Shown piece after piece: positions 8,628 through 17,132 of a stretch of 64,000 nucleotides of DNA (the stretch's first letter is position 1; each line of letters opens with the position of its first letter). The position numbers and the translations under genes are program-made. The DNA lies in the NCBI GenBank assembly GCA_964646035.1, contig CAZYDJ010000002.1, positions 13,476-77,475 on the forward strand, read 5' to 3'. This DNA comes from CAYLMM01 sp964646035 (GTDB lineage: Bacteria; Krumholzibacteriota; Krumholzibacteriia; LZORAL124-64-63). A model generated the notes under the pieces. It was not told where the DNA came from. It worked only from the letters and a program-made list of their open reading frames with translations, and did not search any database.

Positions 8628-9824
8628 ATGCCTCGATCAACATCTTCGCCCGATCACGATCTGGCCGCTGCGGTGAGTCGTACACTCGACCGATCAGAGG
8701 CATATATCCGGCGCGAGGAATGCCGCGGCTACGACCCCTACGACGGCCTGGAATCCCCGCTGATGCGTTTGCCCTTCCCCCGCAAGCTCCGCTGGGGCTT
8801 CCAGCAGGCGGTCAAGCGGATTCCCTTCCAGATCAGGCCCCTGCTGGGCATCGCAAAAGGATACAATCCGGTCACGCTGGGGCTCGTGCTGCAGGCCCAC
8901 GCCTACCGCGCCGCGGCCGCAGCGGGGGCAGCCGCCGGAGCCGCCGATCCGGATTACGACTCCGACATGGCGCATCTCGTCGCGGAGCTGGAGCGGCTGG
9001 CCTCGCCCGGCTGGTCGGGCACGTGCTGGGGCTACGATTTCGACTGGGAGGGCCGATTCGCCTCGACCCCGGCCTTCCATCCGACCATCGTGGCCACGGG
9101 TTTCGTGACCCATGCCCTCTACGAGGCCCACCGGCTGCACGCGGTTCCCAACGCGGCGGACCTGATGACCGCGGCGCTGCCCTTCCTGCGTGAGGATCTG
9201 AACCGCACCATCCGGGGCGACACCTTCTGCTGGTCGTACTCCCCGACCGACCGGCAGGCCGTGCTGAACGCCACGATGAAGGGAGCCCGGCTCTGCGCGC
9301 AGATCGCCGCGGTAACCGGCGAGGCGGACCTCTGCGACCTGGCCGCCGCGACCGCCGCCTACGTGGCGGCCGAGCAGCGCGACGACGGATCATGGCCCTA
9401 TTCGGCCAATGACGACCGGTCCTGGGCGGACAACTTCCACACCTGCTACATCCTCGACGCCTTCGACGAATACCGGCGCCTTTCCGGCGACCGCTCCTTC
9501 GACGACGTGATCGAAAAAGGGCTGGCTTTCTATCTGAAGAACTTCTTCGATCCCGACGGGGCTCCCCGCTACTATGACCGGAGCCGCGATCCCGTCGACG
9601 CCACCGCCTGCGGCCAGTCGCTGTTGACCCTCCTGCGTTTCGGAGAGTCGGAGACGGCCCGGCGGGTGACCGCTTTCTGTCTGCGCAATCTGGCCCTGCC
9701 CGACGGCGGCTACGTCTACCGGATCAACGGAAAGAGACGCATCACCATCCCCTATATGCGCTGGTCGATCGCCTGGATGCATCTCGCACTAAGTCGAATG
9801 GAGCTCGAACTTGCCGCAACGTGA
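8628..9824 (+). CDS. alpha/alpha-toroid (prenyltransferase/terpenoid-cyclase fold-like) protein
   Basis: This encodes 398 residues without a signal peptide or membrane helix. ATG 8628 is preferred over an upstream TTG at 8538 because the latter lies inside the promoter -10 element. Repeating helical pairs with Gly/Trp/Asp motifs (CWGYDFDWEGRFAS, YSANDDRSWADNFHTCYILDAFDEY, ARRVTAFCLRNLALPDGGYVYRI) are typical of toroid proteins acting on polysaccharides or polyprenyl substrates. The stop overlaps the next gene by 14 bases, so it is coupled to a DUF354 glycosyltransferase-like protein and a methyltransferase. This context suggests a cytoplasmic step of glycan synthesis. The exact activity is unknown. 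Confidence 0.65.
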   Translation: MPRSTSSPDHDLAAAVSRTLDRSEAYIRREECRGYDPYDGLESPLMRLPFPRKLRWGFQQAVKRIPFQIRPLLGIAKGYNPVTLGLVLQAHAYRAAAAAGAAAGAADPDYDSDMAHLVAELERLASPGWSGTCWGYDFDWEGRFASTPAFHPTIVATGFVTHALYEAHRLHAVPNAADLMTAALPFLREDLNRTIRGDTFCWSYSPTDRQAVLNATMKGARLCAQIAAVTGEADLCDLAAATAAYVAAEQRDDGSWPYSANDDRSWADNFHTCYILDAFDEYRRLSGDRSFDDVIEKGLAFYLKNFFDPDGAPRYYDRSRDPVDATACGQSLLTLLRFGESETARRVTAFCLRNLALPDGGYVYRINGKRRITIPYMRWSIAWMHLALSRMELELAAT

Positions 9825-10851
9825 ACCGAAGCCTACCGCCTGGATCGACGTCGACAACCCGCCCCAGGTCCAGTATCTGACGCCTTTCGTCCACTACCTC
9901 GAGGATGAGCGGGGCTATGACGTGGTCCTGACGGCGCGCGACTACGGAGCGACGGCCGACCTGATCCGCGACCGGGGACTCGAGCCTTCGGTGCTGGGTC
10001 ACGCGGTCGGGGCGGAGAAGTTGAACAAGATCGCCCAGACCCTGGGGCGCGCATTCAAGATGATGCGACTGCTGCGGCGGGGGCCGAAGCCGCGCTTCCT
10101 GATCACCGCTTCGAGATCGTCGGCGCTGGCGGCCTGGGCGATGGGTATCCCCGCCCATATTTTCGTCGACTACGAGTTCGTCGAGACCGGCCTCTTCCGC
10201 CGCCTCGGCTGCTCGATGCTCTTCCCCGCGGTCATCGGGAACGAGACCTTCCGCAAGCTCGGCTTCCGTGACGAAAAGCTGATCCCGTTTCCCGGGCTGA
10301 AGGAGGACATCTCCTTCGCATATATCGACACCGACTCGGTCGCGCCGCTCGAACTGCGGGCCCCGGCCGGCATCGCCAAGGTCCTGCTGCGGCCCCCGGC
10401 CACCAACAGTCATTATTATTGCCGTGAATCCGGCGATCTCTATGCCGCCACCATCGCGCACCTGGCCTCCCGGAACGACGTCGTTGTGGTCTTCTCGCCG
10501 CGCTATCCCGAACAAGCCGTCGACCTCGAAAAATATTCCTGGGCCCATGCGCCGATCATCCTGAACAACCGGGCGAATTTCGTGGCCCTGCTCAAGGCGG
10601 TCGACGCGGTGGTCTCGTCGGGCGGAACCATGCTGCGCGAAGCCGTCTATCTGGGCGTCCACTCCTACAGCATCTTCCGCGGGCCCGAGGGATCGGTCGA
10701 CCGGCATCTGCAGGACCAGGGGCAGTTGACCTTCGTGCGCCGGATCGAGGATCTGGAAAGATGTGATCTGGGCCGGCTCCGGGGAGAGCCCCGCCCATGC
10801 CAGCCGCGCATCCTGGAGAAGATCATCGACGCCATCGAATCCCGGCTCTGA
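9811..10851 (+). CDS. DUF354 family glycosyltransferase-like protein
   Basis: This encodes 346 residues. The TTG start at 9811 is supported by GGAG 7 bases upstream and by the 14-base overlap with the preceding gene; no in-frame ATG precedes the conserved WIDVDNPPQVQYLTPF. This opening, with ITASRSSALAAWAMGIP and the late SSGGTMLREAVYLGV, matches the DUF354 family. That family has a GT-B fold like UDP-GlcNAc 2-epimerase and MurG-type transferases. The SSGG..REA motif is the usual sugar-nucleotide site. It is followed after 107 bases by a methyltransferase gene. Substrate and product are not known. Confidence 0.8.
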   Translation: MPQREPKPTAWIDVDNPPQVQYLTPFVHYLEDERGYDVVLTARDYGATADLIRDRGLEPSVLGHAVGAEKLNKIAQTLGRAFKMMRLLRRGPKPRFLITASRSSALAAWAMGIPAHIFVDYEFVETGLFRRLGCSMLFPAVIGNETFRKLGFRDEKLIPFPGLKEDISFAYIDTDSVAPLELRAPAGIAKVLLRPPATNSHYYCRESGDLYAATIAHLASRNDVVVVFSPRYPEQAVDLEKYSWAHAPIILNNRANFVALLKAVDAVVSSGGTMLREAVYLGVHSYSIFRGPEGSVDRHLQDQGQLTFVRRIEDLERCDLGRLRGEPRPCQPRILEKIIDAIESRL

Positions 10852-10958
10852 GCCCGAGTTCCGCCAACGCCGAGGGCCGTGCTGTTGACTCGTTCCACGC
10901 CCGCGGCTACGATGCCCGCAACGAAACGAAACCCTTCCGTTCACCCGAGCGAGGATCG

Positions 10959-11657
10959 ATGAGTCTGGAATTCACCGGCGAGTTCCTGGTGCCGGGTCAG
11001 TCGCCCGCGCATCTCGAGCAAGACCACCTGGAGCGCTATCGCTTCGCCCGCGGATTCGCCGACGGACGCAGGGTGTTGGACATCGCCTGCGGCGCCGGCT
11101 ACGGATCGCAGATGCTGGCCGAGGCCGGGGCCGAAACCGTGACCGGCGTCGATCTGAACCAGGACGTCGTCGCCTACGCCCGCGAACATTATTCCGCCGA
11201 CAACCTGGACTTCGCCCAGGGCGATGTCTGCGTCTTCGGCGAAACCGGCGCCTTCGATCTGATCACCTGCTTCGAGACCATCGAGCACGTTCCCGACCAC
11301 CGGGCGGCGCTGGACAACCTGCGGCGGGTCGTCGAGCCCGGCGGGATGCTGATCGTGTCCTCGCCGAACCGGCCGATCACTTCGCCCGGCGCGGCCGGCA
11401 TCGAGGACAAACCGGCCAACTCCTTCCATGTCCGCGAATTCACGATCGCCGAGTTGATGTCGGACTTGTCGGCCGCCGGCTTCGCCGTCGCCGACACCGG
11501 GGTCTACGGGCAACGCCACCAGCTGCATTTCCGCAGCACCCTGCTGCGCAAGATCTACAAGACCCTTCGGCGGCCCTACCTGAAATGCAGCCCCGAAGTG
11601 ACCCCTCTGGGCAAGAGGACTCCGGAGTACTTCCTCCTGGTCGCGCGCCGCATCTGA
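10959..11657 (+). CDS. class I SAM-dependent methyltransferase
   Basis: This encodes 232 residues from ATG 10959 with GAGG five bases upstream. Motif I is VLDIACGAGYGSQ, motif II acidic residue in VTGVDLN, then FDLITCFETIEHVPD (UbiE/COQ5-like post-motif) and PGGMLIVSSPNRP. This is the Methyltransf_11/25 type often found in lipopolysaccharide and exopolysaccharide clusters. The first residues FTGEFLVPGQ and the HLEQDHLERYRFA helix resemble methyltransferases fused to or neighbouring glycosyltransferases. It is the last gene of the three-gene operon and is followed by a terminator. The acceptor is unknown. Confidence 0.85.
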   Translation: MSLEFTGEFLVPGQSPAHLEQDHLERYRFARGFADGRRVLDIACGAGYGSQMLAEAGAETVTGVDLNQDVVAYAREHYSADNLDFAQGDVCVFGETGAFDLITCFETIEHVPDHRAALDNLRRVVEPGGMLIVSSPNRPITSPGAAGIEDKPANSFHVREFTIAELMSDLSAAGFAVADTGVYGQRHQLHFRSTLLRKIYKTLRRPYLKCSPEVTPLGKRTPEYFLLVARRI

Positions 11658-11777
11658 CCCGGCACGAACCGTTCGCTCACCGGATATGATCCGACACCAA
11701 ATATTGTGCTCTCGGGGGTTGATCTGAATTCTACGATGCGCTATGTTGTGGTCGCCCCAAGTACCACGGTACCTGGA

Positions 11778-11814
11778 ACCGCCCGCGGCAAGGAAGCTGC
11801 GGGCGGTACTCTTT
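11778..11814 (+). terminator. intrinsic terminator of glycan-type operon
   Basis: A 9-bp GC stem (11778-11786 with 11799-11807) is followed by ACTCTTTT. It is 120 bases after the methyltransferase stop. Confidence 0.75.
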
Positions 11815-11899
11815 TCGGGGAAGCCGCAAGACAGAGTGGACCGCGGCATCGGTATGGGCGATCTTTGATCAGCCCCAACCACCGGAAAGGAGTCGACCG

Positions 11900-12973
11900 A
11901 TGCGTGACCCCTGGACCCGTCGTCGTCCCGCCCCTCTCGCAACTGCTCTGCTGCTCATTATGTGTTCGTTGATCCTGGCCTGCGGCGGAGGATGCCTGCG
12001 CTCTATGGGCGACCAGGATCCGGATAAGACCGCCGCCCTGCTCGCCGCGACCGGTCCCTATCTCGGCCAGGCGGTCCCCGGCGACGAGCCGGAGCTCTTC
12101 GCGCCCGGAGTGGTTTCGGCCGGACCGCCGGCCCGCGACATGACCTTCACTCCCGACGGCAAAGAGATGTATTTCTGCTGGACGGTGGGATCGTACGATT
12201 ACAGCGCCATTCTCTGCAGCCGCGAGATCGACGGCCGCTGGACCGAGCCCGAAGTGGCGTCCTTCTCGACCGACTCCCGCTTCAGCCACATCGAGCCCCA
12301 CGTCTGCGCCGACGGATCGCGTCTGTTCTTCGTCTCGGACCGGCCCGACTCCGCCGCCGGCCGTCTCGAAAAGAACGAGGACATCTGGATCGTGGATCGG
12401 ATCGGCGACGGCTGGGGCGAGCCCTACAACCCCGGACCTCCGCTCAACGGCGATGGCGCCGAGTTCTTCCCGACCACGACGAGCGACGGCTCCGTCTACT
12501 TCACCCGGCGCGAGCCCGGACAAAGGGTCGAGAATCTCCGCCGGTGCCGGCCGCTGCCCGGCGGCGGTTTCGCCGAATCGGAATTGCTGCCCGAGCAGGT
12601 CAACGGCGGCTCGACCCGTTTCAACGGGTTCGTCTCGCCCGACGAAAGCTACATCATCACCTGCATATTCGGGCGGGACGACTCGCTCGGCGGCGTCGAC
12701 TACTACGTCAGCTTCCGCGACACGAACGATGTCTGGACCGGCCCCTTCAACATGGGCGAAAAGGTCAACCGGGCCGAAGGCAGGGAGTGGTCCCCGTCCG
12801 TATCTCCGGACGGCCGCTACTTCTTCTTCATGTCGACGCGGCTGATCGCCGGCGCCGAGAACCGCTTTCAGCTATCCCGTTCGGAAATGCTGCGGATGCA
12901 CCAGGCGCCCGGTTACGGAAACTCGGCGATCTGGTGGGTCGACGCCGGATTCCTGGAAAAGCTGCGGCCTTGA
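11900..12973 (+). CDS. PD40/TolB-like beta-propeller lipoprotein
   Basis: This encodes 357 residues. The N-terminus has a basic region, a hydrophobic stretch and LILAC, a lipobox with Cys28. The rest consists of repeated blades of the WD40-like PD40 type: ARDMTFTPDGKEMYF, IEPHVCADGSRLFFVSDRP, NRAEGREWSPSVSPDGRYFFFMSTR. Such propellers usually bind peptides or carbohydrates at the cell surface; no enzymatic residues are seen. A GGAAAGGAG-type site lies ahead of the ATG. The gene sits between a terminator and the aminopeptidase gene, 90 bases away. Confidence 0.75.
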   Translation: MRDPWTRRRPAPLATALLLIMCSLILACGGGCLRSMGDQDPDKTAALLAATGPYLGQAVPGDEPELFAPGVVSAGPPARDMTFTPDGKEMYFCWTVGSYDYSAILCSREIDGRWTEPEVASFSTDSRFSHIEPHVCADGSRLFFVSDRPDSAAGRLEKNEDIWIVDRIGDGWGEPYNPGPPLNGDGAEFFPTTTSDGSVYFTRREPGQRVENLRRCRPLPGGGFAESELLPEQVNGGSTRFNGFVSPDESYIITCIFGRDDSLGGVDYYVSFRDTNDVWTGPFNMGEKVNRAEGREWSPSVSPDGRYFFFMSTRLIAGAENRFQLSRSEMLRMHQAPGYGNSAIWWVDAGFLEKLRP

Positions 12974-13063
12974 CCGGCGAAACCGGCCGCGGCCTTGAAC
13001 GTAGACGATCGCGGGGCCCGACCGGGCGACCACATCCGAATCCGTTTCCACAGGAGGCTACCC

Positions 13064-14059
13064 ATGGCCGACATGTCGAAGATGATCCAGCCCGCGCTCG
13101 AAGCGATGGTCCGCGTACTCGAGCTCAAGCCCGAGGACTCCGTTCTCGTCCTGACCGAGGAAGCCAAGAGAACCGTCGGTGAAGCGTTCGCCCTGGCCGC
13201 TTCCGGATACGGCTGTTCCATCGACATCCGCCTCCTGCCCTCGATCGACCGCCCCCTGCGGGAGGTGCCGGAAGATCTGATCAAGGCGCTCGACGGCAAG
13301 ACCGTGTTGATCAACACCATCGTCGGCGACAGCGACGAGATCCCGTTCCGCATCCAATGGCTCGACGAGGCGGTGAAGCGTGAGTTGAGGATCGGGCACT
13401 GCCCGGGCATCGAGGAAGGGATGCTTACCGGCGGACCGATGGACATCGACTACGACGAGATGCAGGACGCCGCCGACCGCCTGATCGCCGCCTTCGACGG
13501 CTCCGAGAAGGTCCACATCACGACCGCGGCCGGAACCGACCTGACTCTCTTCGTCGCCGGACGCGAATTCGTATCCGACGTCAACATCAACAACACGGAA
13601 AAATCCGTCAATCTGCCCTGCGGCGAGGTCTACTGCGCTCCGGTCGAGACCAAGGGCGACGGAGTGCTGGTGATCGACGGCTGCGTGGGTGGCGACGGGA
13701 ATGTATCGCAGCCGGTCACCATGCGGATCGCGTCGGGACGCGTGGTCGAGGTCGAGTGCGGCGACGCCCGCTGGGCCGAGCGGGTGAACTCCCTGCTCGA
13801 CATCGACGAGGGAGCGCGGGGCGTGGCCGAACTGGGCATCGGACTGAATCCCGGAGCGCGGCTGATCGGATGCATGCTGGAGGATGAGAAAGCATTGCGC
13901 ACCGCCCACATCGCCTTCGGCAGCAATCAGGGGATGCCGGGCGGACTCGGCCGCTCGTCCACCCATGTGGACTACCTGTTCCACAAGCCGACGATCGTGG
14001 CGATGGACCGCGACGGAGGGGCCGTAACCGTCCTGGACGAAGGCGATATCGTCATCTGA
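13064..14059 (+). CDS. M29-family (AmpS/PepS-type) aminopeptidase
   Basis: This encodes 331 residues, from ATG 13064 preceded by AGGAGG. Conserved metal-site motifs of family M29 are in order: LPCGEVYCAP (Glu), VAELGIGLNPGA (Glu), LEDEKALRTAHIAFG (Glu and His) and STHVDYLF (His and Asp). The N-terminal part (LKPEDSVLVLTEEAKR) fits the nucleotide-free alpha/beta domain of the family. M29 enzymes are cytoplasmic metallo-aminopeptidases removing N-terminal residues from peptides. At 331 residues it is shorter than classical AmpS (about 410), as in the shorter M29-like leucyl aminopeptidases. It converges on the S9 peptidase gene with 9 bases between stops. Confidence 0.8.
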   Translation: MADMSKMIQPALEAMVRVLELKPEDSVLVLTEEAKRTVGEAFALAASGYGCSIDIRLLPSIDRPLREVPEDLIKALDGKTVLINTIVGDSDEIPFRIQWLDEAVKRELRIGHCPGIEEGMLTGGPMDIDYDEMQDAADRLIAAFDGSEKVHITTAAGTDLTLFVAGREFVSDVNINNTEKSVNLPCGEVYCAPVETKGDGVLVIDGCVGGDGNVSQPVTMRIASGRVVEVECGDARWAERVNSLLDIDEGARGVAELGIGLNPGARLIGCMLEDEKALRTAHIAFGSNQGMPGGLGRSSTHVDYLFHKPTIVAMDRDGGAVTVLDEGDIVI

Positions 14060-14068
14060 TCCGGGCCG

Positions 14069-16003
14069 CTAGCGCCGCTGCCGCCTGCCGCCGAGATGGT
14101 CGCCGAAGAATTCCTCCAGCGTCCGGTAAAGCGCCAGCTGGCTTTCCATGTTCGTGAAGAGATGCCCCTCGTCTTCCATGCGCAGGTAGCGGACTTCCGT
14201 GCCCTGGGCGTATAGCTGCGCGACGAGCCGGTCGGTGGTGGCCGGATCGCACCAGGGGTCGTTGGCTCCGTGGGCGATCATCACCGGATTGCGGATCAGA
14301 TCGGCGTGCAGCAACGGCGAAACCTCGTCCAGCATTTCCCGGTCGGCCAGCGGATCGCCGATGCACCGTTCGTAGATCTCATGCTGGGCGGCCGCGTACG
14401 GGGGCAGCGACTCCAGGAAGGTGACGATGTCGCAGATGCCGGAATAGCAGACGCCGCAGGCGTAGACGTCGGGAGTGAAGGCCAGCCCGGCCAGCGCCGC
14501 GTAGCCTCCGTAAGAGGCGCCCATGATCCCCACCCGCGTGGAGTCGGCGACGCCCATGCCGACCAGCCAACGAACGCCGTCGGTCAGGTCGTCCTGCATC
14601 GAACGGCCCCACTGCTTCTCGCCCGCCTCGAAGAATTCGCGGCCGAAACCGACCGACCCCCGGTAATTCACCTGAAGCACGGCGAATCCCCGATTGACCA
14701 GGAACTGGACATGGGGATTCCATCCCCAGCGATCGCGGCTCCAATGCCCGTGATGAGGCAGCACGACCAACGGCAGATCGTTGGGCTTCTGTCTGATGGG
14801 CAGGGTGAGATAGCCGGTCAACTCCAGGCCGTCGCGGGCTTCGTAGCGGACCGGCTTCATCGGGGCCATCTGGCTCTCGTCGAGCCAGGGACCGACGCGG
14901 GCGACTTCCGCGATGGTGTCGGACGTCCTGTCGTAAAGGTAGTAGGTGCCCATGGAGCGGTCGCTGGCGCCGTAGACCAGCACCGCATCCCCGGAAACAT
15001 CCGTTCCCGCCACCCGGGGCTCCTGATCCGGGATCAGCTCTTCGAGACGCTGTTGCATCTCCCGCCGGCCGACATCGAGGAAGTGGTACTCGAGCCGTTC
15101 GGCTTCGTAGATCACCGCCGACGCCGTTCCGGTCGCCGGAGAAAGAGCGATGCCCCGGACATCGACTTCGGGATGCTCGAAAATCAGGTTGCGGTACTCG
15201 CCAACGGCCGGGTCGATGAGATAGAGGCCCAGGCGGTCGCCGCCGCGACGGGAGAGGGCGTATAGATAGCGGTTCTCGCGATCGAAGGTCAGCGGCTGGA
15301 ATTCGTCTGCCCAACCCCAGGACATCACCGCGGTGAACGGCTCGTCATCCTCGGCGCGGTGCTCGAGAATCCATTGGTCGCCGTCATTGCGGACGGCCAG
15401 CCTCAGCCGTCCCTTGTGGTCGGCTAACCAGGATGTGTACTGGCCCTGATTCTCCAGGATCATCTCGTCGTCGCCGGTGCCGACGTCGATCCGATGAACG
15501 TCGAAGAACCTGGGGTCGCGTTCGTTGGTGGCGACCAGGAGTTTGCCGCCCCACTCCCGGATCAGGCCCGAGTCGCCGATCAGGGTTGCACGCAGGTCGA
15601 GGCCGGGAGTCAGGTCGCGGCCTCCGCTTCCGTCGGCCATTGTGGTGTAGACATGGAAGTTTTCGTCCCCGTCGCTGTCCAGCAGATAGGCCAGGCGGTG
15701 GGAATCGGTCCAAACGTACTGCCGGATGTCCCGATCCGTGCTGGATGTGACACGCCGTTCTTCTCCGGTTGTCAGATCGCGAACGAAGATGTTACGCCGG
15801 TATTCCCAGCGGGACAGCCAAGCCAGGCGCTCTCCGTCCGGCGAAAGCGAAAGGTTGGTCTTGTCCTCGCTCGAAAAGAATACCGAAGCCGGTATCAGAT
15901 CCGCCCCGCCCCCGCCGCAGCCGCCGGCCAGCATCAGCATGACGCATAGAAACGCCGCCGAGACGCAGGACTGGACTTTAATCGCCGAGCATGATCCAAC
16001 CAT
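14069..16003 (-). CDS. S9 family prolyl oligopeptidase-like lipoprotein
   Basis: This encodes 644 residues. A signal with lipobox LAGGC (Cys29) and a Gly-rich tether predicts a periplasmic or surface anchor. Residues ~40-380 form a beta-propeller (LSLSPDGERLAWLSRW, TDSHRLAYLLDSDGD). Residues ~390-640 are the alpha/beta hydrolase. GASYGG holds the nucleophile Ser497, HGANDPW the acid near Asp582, and DEGH the His614, the triad of acylaminoacyl-peptidase/dipeptidyl-peptidase S9 enzymes. It probably cleaves short peptides outside the cytoplasm. The stop lies 9 bases from the convergent aminopeptidase stop, so two peptidases with complementary locations are adjacent. Confidence 0.88.
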   Translation of the reverse strand: MVGSCSAIKVQSCVSAAFLCVMLMLAGGCGGGGADLIPASVFFSSEDKTNLSLSPDGERLAWLSRWEYRRNIFVRDLTTGEERRVTSSTDRDIRQYVWTDSHRLAYLLDSDGDENFHVYTTMADGSGGRDLTPGLDLRATLIGDSGLIREWGGKLLVATNERDPRFFDVHRIDVGTGDDEMILENQGQYTSWLADHKGRLRLAVRNDGDQWILEHRAEDDEPFTAVMSWGWADEFQPLTFDRENRYLYALSRRGGDRLGLYLIDPAVGEYRNLIFEHPEVDVRGIALSPATGTASAVIYEAERLEYHFLDVGRREMQQRLEELIPDQEPRVAGTDVSGDAVLVYGASDRSMGTYYLYDRTSDTIAEVARVGPWLDESQMAPMKPVRYEARDGLELTGYLTLPIRQKPNDLPLVVLPHHGHWSRDRWGWNPHVQFLVNRGFAVLQVNYRGSVGFGREFFEAGEKQWGRSMQDDLTDGVRWLVGMGVADSTRVGIMGASYGGYAALAGLAFTPDVYACGVCYSGICDIVTFLESLPPYAAAQHEIYERCIGDPLADREMLDEVSPLLHADLIRNPVMIAHGANDPWCDPATTDRLVAQLYAQGTEVRYLRMEDEGHLFTNMESQLALYRTLEEFFGDHLGGRRQRR

Positions 16004-16184
16004 GGATTACCCTCGCTGGGGCCGAATTCTTCCGGCAGGGGGGACCTGGAACAGACGCATCCTATCATATCGAGGTTGCAGCTAATAGGTCGATGGGCTT
16101 CCGTATTGATGGTCCAGCGGTTAGAGTATCGGATGGACGCGGCGCGACCGTCGAAACGTTGACTCGGGATTACGGAGGGCAGCC

Positions 16185-16688
16185 ATGTTCAGGAAGCTCG
16201 ACGATTTCTTCCGTTCGTACAAGACGCTCACCGCGGGGACCGGCAGGATCCTCGGCGCCCTGACCGACGATTCCCTTGCAGTTTCCGCCGCCGAGGGCCA
16301 CCGGGGCCTCGGAGCCATGGCCTGGCATATCGTGGCCACGGTGCCCGAAATGATGAGCAGGACCGGCCTGCCCCTCTCAGCCGTCGATCCCGCGGCCATG
16401 CCGCCGGCCAACGCCGCCGAAATCGTCGGCGCCTATCGGCGGGTCTGTGATGAATTGGTCGCGGCCCTGAAGACCGACTGGGACGACCAGACCCTCGAGA
16501 CCGTCGACAACCTCTACGGCGAGGACTGGCCCCGCGGAATGACCCTGCAGATCCTGATCCACCACGAGATCCACCATCGCGGCCAGATCACTGCGCTGAT
16601 GCGCAAGGCCGGACTGGTCGTGCCCGGAATCTACGGGCCGGCCAAGGAAGAGTGGGCCGCGCACGGCTGCGACGAGCCGCCTTACTAG
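16185..16688 (+). CDS. DinB-family four-helix protein
   Basis: This encodes 167 residues. Three histidines at the expected places form the DinB metal site: AWHIV in helix 2 and HEIHHRGQ in helix 3 or 4. The C-terminal phrase after HHRGQITALMRKAG is typical of the family. DinB proteins bind a divalent metal and many act as thiol-dependent transferases or hydrolases, but the substrate here is not predictable. The start is preceded by GGAGGG. It is followed by a short membrane protein gene on the same strand after 72 bases. Confidence 0.8.
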   Translation: MFRKLDDFFRSYKTLTAGTGRILGALTDDSLAVSAAEGHRGLGAMAWHIVATVPEMMSRTGLPLSAVDPAAMPPANAAEIVGAYRRVCDELVAALKTDWDDQTLETVDNLYGEDWPRGMTLQILIHHEIHHRGQITALMRKAGLVVPGIYGPAKEEWAAHGCDEPPY

Positions 16689-16760
16689 AATCCGCTAATT
16701 CGACGCTGCGGGGACGGCGCGATGCGACCGCTCCGCGGACGCCGGGAAATGGAGATCGTC

Positions 16761-17132
16761 ATGTGGGAAAAGCACCGTGTTCTGCTGGGGGCCATGCATC
16801 TGGCCCTGGGAGGAACCGTTCTCTACGCGGCCATGATCGTGGCGGTCGTATTCTCGATACTCTCCGGCGTGCCGGAGATCGAACGGTCGAATGAGATCCT
16901 CGGCAGCGTCGGCGTATTGGTCTTCTCCCTGCTGGCCTTCATCTCGTTGCCCGGCATCATCAGCGGCCTGGCCATTCTCCTGCGGGCGTCCTGGTCGAAG
17001 CCGGCGGCCGTTGTCGTAGGCGTCCTGAACCTGGCCAGCGTGCCTCTCGGAACTATCGTCGGCCTCTTCACCCTTTACGTCGCCTGGATGGATTCCGAGG
17101 AGAATTCGGGGATAAGGAGCGAAGCGGAGTGA
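16761..17132 (+). CDS. small four-helix membrane protein
   Basis: This encodes 123 residues from ATG 16761, which has GGAG 7 bases before it; two in-frame upstream ATGs (16722, 16749) are less well placed. Four hydrophobic segments are visible: HLALGGTVLYAAMIVAVVF, GSVGVLVFSLLAFISL, the GIISGLAILLRA stretch, and VVVGVLNLASVPLGTIVGLF. The tail is acidic. No family recognised. The stop overlaps the GTG start of the next gene (GTGA), so it is probably translated with the TPR/GT-C protein and may be its partner. Confidence 0.6.
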   Translation: MWEKHRVLLGAMHLALGGTVLYAAMIVAVVFSILSGVPEIERSNEILGSVGVLVFSLLAFISLPGIISGLAILLRASWSKPAAVVVGVLNLASVPLGTIVGLFTLYVAWMDSEENSGIRSEAE

